A stretch of 48,317 bases of DNA from Asanoa iriomotensis. GTDB lineage: Bacteria > Actinomycetota > Actinomycetes > Mycobacteriales > Micromonosporaceae. A model generated the notes under the pieces. That model had not been told where the DNA came from, searched no databases, and saw nothing but the letters and a program-made list of their open reading frames with translations. The stretch lies in NCBI RefSeq assembly GCF_016862515.1, contig NZ_BONC01000062.1:1-48317 (forward strand), written 5' to 3'. Both the position numbers and the translations under genes were made by a program. Position 1 is the first letter of the stretch, and every line of letters begins with the position of its first letter. Positions 43,978 through 48,317 of this stretch are shown here, piece by piece.

Positions 43978-44004
43978 GCGGCCCGTTCCCCGGGTGGGTC
44001 GCTC
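43976..44004. terminator. Weak hairpin between convergent genes
   Basis: GAGCG (43976-43980) pairs with CGCTC (44000-44004), with an inner CCCG/CGGG pair. It separates the zinc-ribbon gene end from the DUF4265 gene end. Moderate support only. Confidence 0.35.
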
Positions 44005-44461
44005 AGGCGTCCCGCCACGCGTCGGTGATGCACCCTTCCTCGAAGGCCCACCAGCCTTCGGTCTCCCCCGACTCCAGCAGCACCTTGACGGCACCCAGGT
44101 CGGTATCGGCCGGCACGGTCAACGCCACGAACGGAAACTCCGCACTGAACGTCTCACCACCGAGGCCGAAGGGTGCGAACTTTTCGTGAACCGCTCGTGC
44201 GCTTCGTCCCAGCGGACCGTCGGGCAACGGCAGGACGCGGATCGTGCAGTTGCCCGACGCCTCGACACGCTCTACTGACCACCGCACGCCGTCGTCGTCA
44301 GTCGTGAAGCGGACCACGTCTCCCTCCGCGACGCCGTCCTGCAGGAACGGCACGTTCGCGACCCGCGCGGTGTCCGCGGTGACCAGCCGCGCCCACAAGC
44401 CCTCGGTGTCATAGGGAAGCCACCCCTCGCGTGGCACGAACCGGAACATGATCTTGACCAT
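44003..44461 (-). CDS. DUF4265-type protein
   Basis: 152 residues from ATG 44461. MVKIMFRFVPREGWLPYDTE and the later NVPFLQDGVAEGDVVRFTTD fit the DUF4265 family (first segment resembles a strand pair before a GDxV turn). It ends in ESGETEGWWAFEEGCITDAW. Function unknown; no membrane segment. Confidence 0.7.
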   Translation of the reverse strand: MVKIMFRFVPREGWLPYDTEGLWARLVTADTARVANVPFLQDGVAEGDVVRFTTDDDGVRWSVERVEASGNCTIRVLPLPDGPLGRSARAVHEKFAPFGLGGETFSAEFPFVALTVPADTDLGAVKVLLESGETEGWWAFEEGCITDAWRDA

Positions 44462-44545
44462 GCCCTGCCCGTCCCGGGTCGTTCTGTCCGGCGCCACCGA
44501 TGCCACCGCGTATCCGCCTCTCAGGTCGCCGAAGTCGGTCGCCGT

Positions 44546-44860
44546 TCATGCTCGCAGGTCCCACTTCTTGGTGTAGCAGAGGTGGAACAGGACGGTTGGG
44601 GCGCCGCGCGGAACAGCGCGACCAGGCGGGCGATCGGGTCGTCGACGTCTTCGGCGCGGATCCAGCGGTGCGCCGTCGTCGGTGCGGGCGTTCGCGGCGA
44701 TCTCGATGACCGCGCGGATCGCGGTCGGTTGCTCGGCGATGAACTCGAGGTCGGACTCGATGTAGACGGCCAGCAGCTCCGCCGGCGACGGCCCGGACCA
44801 GATCGGCCTTGTCGTCGCGTAACCCAGCTCGGCGCCGGGCACTCGCTGTGACGGAGTCAT
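44546..44860 (-). pseudogene. Remnant of a TetR-family regulator
   Basis: One frame reads AVYIESDLEFIAEQPTAIRA followed by VIEIAANARTDDG, typical of the ligand-binding half of TetR proteins. Then the frame shifts, and the other frame continues IRAEDVDDPIARLVALFRAA. The N-terminal HTH is missing and upstream sequence shows no start. A frameshifted fragment, best read as a dead regulator. Confidence 0.55.
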
Positions 44861-44935
44861 TTACCCAGTTGCGCGGCGGGCTCATGATCCGGTAGACCTG
44901 TGCGGACCGTTCGAGACGAAAGGAGGGACGAGCAG

Positions 44936-44986
44936 ATGAACGCCATCCTCGTGCCCGTGCCTTCGCTCGCGTCGCCGTCGCGCTGA
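44936..44986 (+). CDS. 16-residue leader peptide ORF
   Basis: MNAILVPVPSLASPSR, preceded by a very strong ribosome binding site (AAAGGAGGG at 44919-44927, eight bases before the ATG). A hairpin that covers the next gene's start follows 17 bases after its stop. Strong initiation of so short a frame just before a structured start region suggests translational or transcriptional attenuation. Confidence 0.55.
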   Translation: MNAILVPVPSLASPSR

Positions 44987-45003
44987 CGCGGAAGCCGAAA
45001 GAC

Positions 45004-45036
45004 GGGCACACCCCTTAGTTAGGACTCTGTGTGCCC
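45004..45036 (+). promoter_or_regulatory. Hairpin masking the GNAT gene start
   Basis: GGGCACAC (45004-45011) pairs perfectly with GTGTGCCC (45029-45036). The second arm ends directly before ATG 45037 and contains the alternative GTG start at 45031; the only ribosome-binding-like AGGA (45021-45024) is in the loop. Confidence 0.55.
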
Positions 45037-45960
45037 ATGACAACGCTGCGCCCGATCACCGGGCCGGACGAACTCGACCTCTTCTGCCAGCTCCGCTACC
45101 AGCTCGACAAGGAACTCGCCCGCGACCTCGCCGAAGGGCGGCGCCGGGCCGACTGGCTCTGGGTGGCCCTGCGGGACGACCGCGTCGTCGCCCGGGTCGC
45201 CTGGTGGACCTTCCGGGACGGCGAAGCGCCGTACGCGATGGACTTCTTCGATTTCGACGACTCGCCCGACGGCATCGAGGTCGCGCTCAAGCTGTTCGAG
45301 ACGGCCCGCGCCGCCGTCGTGCCGGCGGGCGCGGCCATGCCGCAGTACATCCGGTTCACCCCGCCCGACTGGCACGACGACCCGGTTGCCGAGAAGGCCG
45401 TCACCGACCGGGTCACCGCATTGGAAAGCACGGGCGCGCGGCTGCTCGTCGAGCGGCTGCGGCTCGAGTGGCTGCCTTCGCGGGGCGTGCCCGCGGCTGG
45501 TGGCCGGCTCTCTTTCCGCCCGCCGACCGACCGGGCCGAGCTCGTCGGGCTGATGGCCAAGGTGCTGGAGGGCACGCTCGACGCGCACAGCCAGGCCGAG
45601 CTGCGCCACATGAGCCCGGAGGAGCAGGCCGCGCAGCAGTACGACGACGAGCTGCTCGGCTATCCCTCGCCCCGCGAGTGGTGGCGGGTCGGCGTGCGGG
45701 ACGACGGCGCGCCGGTCGGCTTCGTGATTCCCGCCCGGAACTCGTACAACCCGATCATCGCCTATATCGGTGTCGTGCCCGACCACCGTGGCCACGGCTA
45801 CATCGACGAGTTGCTGGCGGAAGGCACCCGGGTGCTGGCCGCCGAGGGCGTGCCGCGGATCCGCGCGGCGACCGACGTCGGCAACGTGCCGATGGCGAAG
45901 GCGTTCGCCCGTGCCGGATACGCGGTCTTCGAGCGCCAGGTCGACATGACCTGGGAGTAG
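45037..45960 (+). CDS. GNAT-family acetyltransferase, two-domain
   Basis: 307 residues from ATG 45037 (GTG 45031 possible). An N-terminal GNAT-like half (TLRPITGPDELDLFCQLRYQ…) lacks a clear acetyl-CoA loop; the C-terminal half has the loop in YIGVVPDHRGHGYIDELLAE and the closing NVPMAKAFARAGYAVFERQV. Tandem GNATs include mycothiol synthase and antibiotic-modifying enzymes, and neither can be chosen here. Its start is covered by a hairpin after a leader peptide ORF, hinting at inducible expression. Confidence 0.85.
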   Translation: MTTLRPITGPDELDLFCQLRYQLDKELARDLAEGRRRADWLWVALRDDRVVARVAWWTFRDGEAPYAMDFFDFDDSPDGIEVALKLFETARAAVVPAGAAMPQYIRFTPPDWHDDPVAEKAVTDRVTALESTGARLLVERLRLEWLPSRGVPAAGGRLSFRPPTDRAELVGLMAKVLEGTLDAHSQAELRHMSPEEQAAQQYDDELLGYPSPREWWRVGVRDDGAPVGFVIPARNSYNPIIAYIGVVPDHRGHGYIDELLAEGTRVLAAEGVPRIRAATDVGNVPMAKAFARAGYAVFERQVDMTWE

Positions 45961-45971
45961 GAACCAGGGGT

Positions 45972-46003
45972 GCCGGCCGGCGCGTGTGTGCGCGCCGGCC
46001 GGC
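45972..46003. terminator. Strong hairpin after the GNAT gene
   Basis: A 13-bp perfect stem (45972-45984 with 45991-46003) around TGTGTG, 11 bases after the stop. It separates the GNAT unit from the DUF427 gene. Confidence 0.8.
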
Positions 46004-46025
46004 CTCGCCTTCCTACGATGGGCTG

Positions 46026-46766
46026 ATGGACTACCCGCGGATGGCCGCGGAGACGGACCGCGTCGAGCCGGCGCCGCGCCGGATCCGGGGCACGCTCGGG
46101 GACGAGCAGATCTTCGACACCACTTCGGCGCGGTACGTGTGGGAGTGGCCGAACTACCCGCAGTACTACATCCCGTTCGGCGACATCGATGCGCGTTTCC
46201 TGGTCGACGAGTCGCATTCGCAACGACTGCGGCGCGGTCCCGCACGGCGGTTCGGGTTGCGCGCCGGTGGCGTCGAGCGACCAGGCAGCGTGTGGGTCTT
46301 CGACGCCGGCGCCGTGTCCGGATATGCCCGCTTTGACTGGACCGCGCTGGACGCCTGGTACGAGGAGTCCGAGCGGATCTTCGTGCACCCCCGCAACCCG
46401 TACGTCCGCGTCGACGCCGTGCGCTCCGACCGCCACGTCCGGGTCTCGCTCGACGGCGTGGTGCTCGCGGAGACGCGTACACCCGTGCTGTTGTTCGAGA
46501 CGGGGTTGCCGACCCGCTACTACATCCCGCGCCGCGACGTCTCCTTCGCGCGCCTGACCGCTTCGCCGACGGAGACCGCGTGCCCCTACAAGGGCGTGAC
46601 CAGCGACTACTGGTCGGTCGGCGGGGCTGACATCGCGTGGTCCTACACGTTTCCCACGGCGGCGGTCGCAGCCATCGCGGACCTGGTCGCGTTCTACAAC
46701 GAGCTGGTCGACATCCAGGTCGACGGCACGCTGCTGGCCCGGCCGCACACCCACTTCGTCCGCTGA
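46026..46766 (+). CDS. Tandem DUF427 protein
   Basis: 246 residues with two DUF427 domains: GTLGDEQIFDTTSARYVWEW … YYIPFGDIDARFL in the first half, then VRVSLDGVVLAETRTPVLLF … GLPTRYYIPRRDVSFARL and CPYKGVTSDYWSV in the second. DUF427 domains are small beta folds of unknown function, common in actinobacteria. Single copies are about 95 residues; the tandem form is a known variant. Confidence 0.85.
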   Translation: MDYPRMAAETDRVEPAPRRIRGTLGDEQIFDTTSARYVWEWPNYPQYYIPFGDIDARFLVDESHSQRLRRGPARRFGLRAGGVERPGSVWVFDAGAVSGYARFDWTALDAWYEESERIFVHPRNPYVRVDAVRSDRHVRVSLDGVVLAETRTPVLLFETGLPTRYYIPRRDVSFARLTASPTETACPYKGVTSDYWSVGGADIAWSYTFPTAAVAAIADLVAFYNELVDIQVDGTLLARPHTHFVR

Positions 46767-46809
46767 GGCGCGTTTGTGGGGCTACCGGGCGGTAGGGCAG
46801 GATCCTGGC

Positions 46810-47571
46810 ATGGACCTTGGCCTGGCCGACCGCGTGTACGTGCTGACCGGCGCCACCCGTGGCCTCGGCTTCGCCACGGCGCGCTACCTGGTCGACGAGG
46901 GCGCCCGGGTGATCGTCTCGTCCCGGCACCAGGAGCACGTCGACGCGGCGGTCGCGGAGCTGGGCGGGCTCGGCAAGGTCCAGGGGATCGTGGCCGACCT
47001 CACGGCCCCCGACACGGCGGCCCGGCTGGTGGCGCTGGCCCAGTCGTCGTTCGGCCGGCTCGACGGCGCGCTGCTCTCCGTGGGCGGCCCGCCGCCCGGC
47101 ACGGCCCTGAGCGTGTCCGACGACGACTGGCGCATGTCGTTCGAGACGGTCTTCCTGGGTGCGGTGCGCACGGCCCGGGTGATCGCCGCCGCCCTGCCGT
47201 CCGGTGGCGCGATCGGCCTGGTGCTCTCGTCGTCGGCCCGGACGCCGATCGACAACCTCGGCATCTCCAACGGCTTCCGCCCGGGCCTGGTCGGCGTCGC
47301 CAAGGACATGGCGGACGAGCTTGGCCCGCGCGGGGTGCGGGTGGTCAGCCTGCTGCCGGGCCGCTTCCTCACGGACCGCACCCGGGCGGCGTACGGCGAC
47401 CCCGCCGACCCGACCCGCCCGCGCGCAGGCGCCGGCGACGACATCCCCCTGCGCCGGGTGGGCGACGCGCGGGAGTTCGGGCGGGCCGCGGCCTTCGTGC
47501 TGTCCCCGGCGGCGTCATATGTGACGGGCACGTCGATCGCGATCGACGGCGGCCTGATCCGGGCGCTGTGA
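46810..47571 (+). CDS. Short-chain dehydrogenase/reductase
   Basis: 253 residues from ATG 46810 (AGGAT upstream). NAD(P) motif TGATRGLGFATA, SSRHQEHV after beta-2 (NADPH type), and the closing SPAASYVTGTSIAIDGGLIR are standard. The active-site Ser is in VLSSSARTPI, but the usual Tyr of YxxxK is replaced in SNGFRPGLVGVAKDMADELG (Phe/Lys), a known SDR variation. The stop overlaps the mug start. Confidence 0.87.
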   Translation: MDLGLADRVYVLTGATRGLGFATARYLVDEGARVIVSSRHQEHVDAAVAELGGLGKVQGIVADLTAPDTAARLVALAQSSFGRLDGALLSVGGPPPGTALSVSDDDWRMSFETVFLGAVRTARVIAAALPSGGAIGLVLSSSARTPIDNLGISNGFRPGLVGVAKDMADELGPRGVRVVSLLPGRFLTDRTRAAYGDPADPTRPRAGAGDDIPLRRVGDAREFGRAAAFVLSPAASYVTGTSIAIDGGLIRAL

Positions 47572-48110
47572 CCAGACCGACGAAGGCCGACCTCGAGGCC
47601 GCGGCGGAGAAAACGCTGCCCGACGTGATCGCACCGGGCTTGCGGGTGCTGTTCTGCGGCATCAACCCGGGCCTGTACTCGGCAGCGACGGGGCACCACT
47701 TCGCCCGCCCGGGCAACCGCTTCTGGCCCGCCCTGCACCGCTCGGGTTTCACCGCGCGGCAGTTGGACCCGGCGGAGCAGCAGTCACTGCTGGACGTCGG
47801 GCTGGGCATCACGAACCTGGTCGACCGCGCGAGCGCCCGCGCCGAGCACCTCACCTCCGCGGAACTGGTGGCCGGCGGCACCGCGCTGGCCGCGAAGGCG
47901 GCGCGCTGGCACCCGCACTGGATCGCGATCCTGGGTGTGACGGCCTATCGCGCGGCGTTCCGCCGTCCGAAGGCCGTGGTCGGCCCGCAGCCGGAGGTTG
48001 CGGGCCCGTCTCGCCTGTGGCTCCTGCCGAACCCGAGCGGCCTCAACGCCCATTTCCAACTGGACCGCCTGGCCGAAGAGTTCGCCCGCCTCCGCGAGGC
48101 GTCCGAGTAG
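47568..48110 (+). CDS. mug: G/U mismatch-specific DNA glycosylase
   Basis: 180 residues, GTG overlapping the SDR stop. The uracil-DNA glycosylase fold is marked by LFCGINPGLYSAATGHHFAR (catalytic Asn in GINPG), then PGNRFWPALHRSGF and the late LLPNPSGLNAHFQ. It removes uracil, ethenocytosine or thymine opposite guanine. Length matches the family. Confidence 0.93.
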   Translation: MTRPTKADLEAAAEKTLPDVIAPGLRVLFCGINPGLYSAATGHHFARPGNRFWPALHRSGFTARQLDPAEQQSLLDVGLGITNLVDRASARAEHLTSAELVAGGTALAAKAARWHPHWIAILGVTAYRAAFRRPKAVVGPQPEVAGPSRLWLLPNPSGLNAHFQLDRLAEEFARLREASE

Positions 48111-48317
48111 TGGCAGCTGAACTTGTGCGCAGATGGCGGGGCGAACACGGGCCGGCCAAGGTCGCTCTCGCCGTGGCGTTGGTGCGCGGCGAGACCCGGG
48201 CCGCGGACGACTTCTCGCTTCCGTTCGGCCGGATCGACGGCAGGGCCGACCTACGCGGGCTCTCCTACGCTGGGTCGGTGGGTCGCGAACTGGCCCGGAC
48301 GGCGGGCGGTCACCGCC
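48110..48317 (+). CDS. Start of an uncharacterised gene, truncated by the window
   Basis: GTG 48110 overlaps the mug stop codon by one base. The visible 69 residues (MAAELVRRWRGEHGPAKVAL … DDFSLPFGRIDGRADLRGLS) end without a stop. FGRIDGRADLRGLSY has the look of a pentapeptide repeat (A-D-L-R-G), so this may be another member of that family, but too little is present. Confidence 0.5.
   Translation, partial: MAAELVRRWRGEHGPAKVALAVALVRGETRAADDFSLPFGRIDGRADLRGLSYAGSVGRELARTAGGHR

Overview
The window is very GC-rich with tightly packed, often overlapping genes, frequent GTG starts and many actinobacterial families (DUF2630, CGNR, TIGR04222, serpin-like, RIO-type kinase). It fits a filamentous actinomycete, most likely Micromonosporaceae; the family-level placement is inference from gene content. 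No rRNA, tRNA or CRISPR was seen.

Layout. 1-11 kb: a partial pentapeptide-repeat gene, a pullulanase-type glucosidase, a serpin-like gene, small membrane proteins, a GNAT, an SDR/LysR-HTH/CGNR cluster, a PfpI-like protein, an S33-type hydrolase and a papain-like protein. 11-17.6 kb: a VOC protein, then aconitase acnA behind a promoter that carries an AcnR-type palindrome and an IdeR/DmdR-like iron box, then DUF2630, a flavin-reductase-like protein and membrane-anchored unknowns. 17.6-26.9 kb: a TPP-enzyme/cyclase pair, a RIO-type kinase, a HAD hydrolase, a GntR(YtrA-type)-ABC operon, a nitrilase-family enzyme, a thioesterase and a TetR regulator that reads as the aconitase repressor AcnR. The acnA and acnR promoters share one operator-like sequence although the genes are about 11 kb apart.

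26.9-44.0 kb is the most unusual part. Two TIGR04222-type membrane proteins with Cys-Gly tails (plus a decayed third copy upstream), a DUF692/MNIO iron oxidase, a small partner protein, an ABC ATPase, a polytopic permease and a zinc-ribbon protein form one tightly overlapping operon. It looks like a modification system for metal-binding or ribosomally made peptide tails. The ATPase gene is split by an 11.1 kb integrated element with a large serine integrase. The crossover can be placed at a CT dinucleotide (30816-30817 and 41937-41938); joining the two chromosomal sides restores an in-frame 205-residue ATPase, and joining the two element ends gives a 48-bp attP with matching inverted arms. The element carries a RepA-like ATPase, an HNH-type protein, an HTH protein, a membrane-anchored protein and many small Cys-rich proteins, but no capsid, portal, terminase, TraB/FtsK or relaxase that I can recognise.

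44-48.3 kb: a DUF4265 protein, a TetR remnant, a GNAT gene preceded by a 16-codon leader ORF and a hairpin that covers its start codon, a tandem DUF427 protein, an SDR, a Mug-type DNA glycosylase and the start of another gene that runs off the window.
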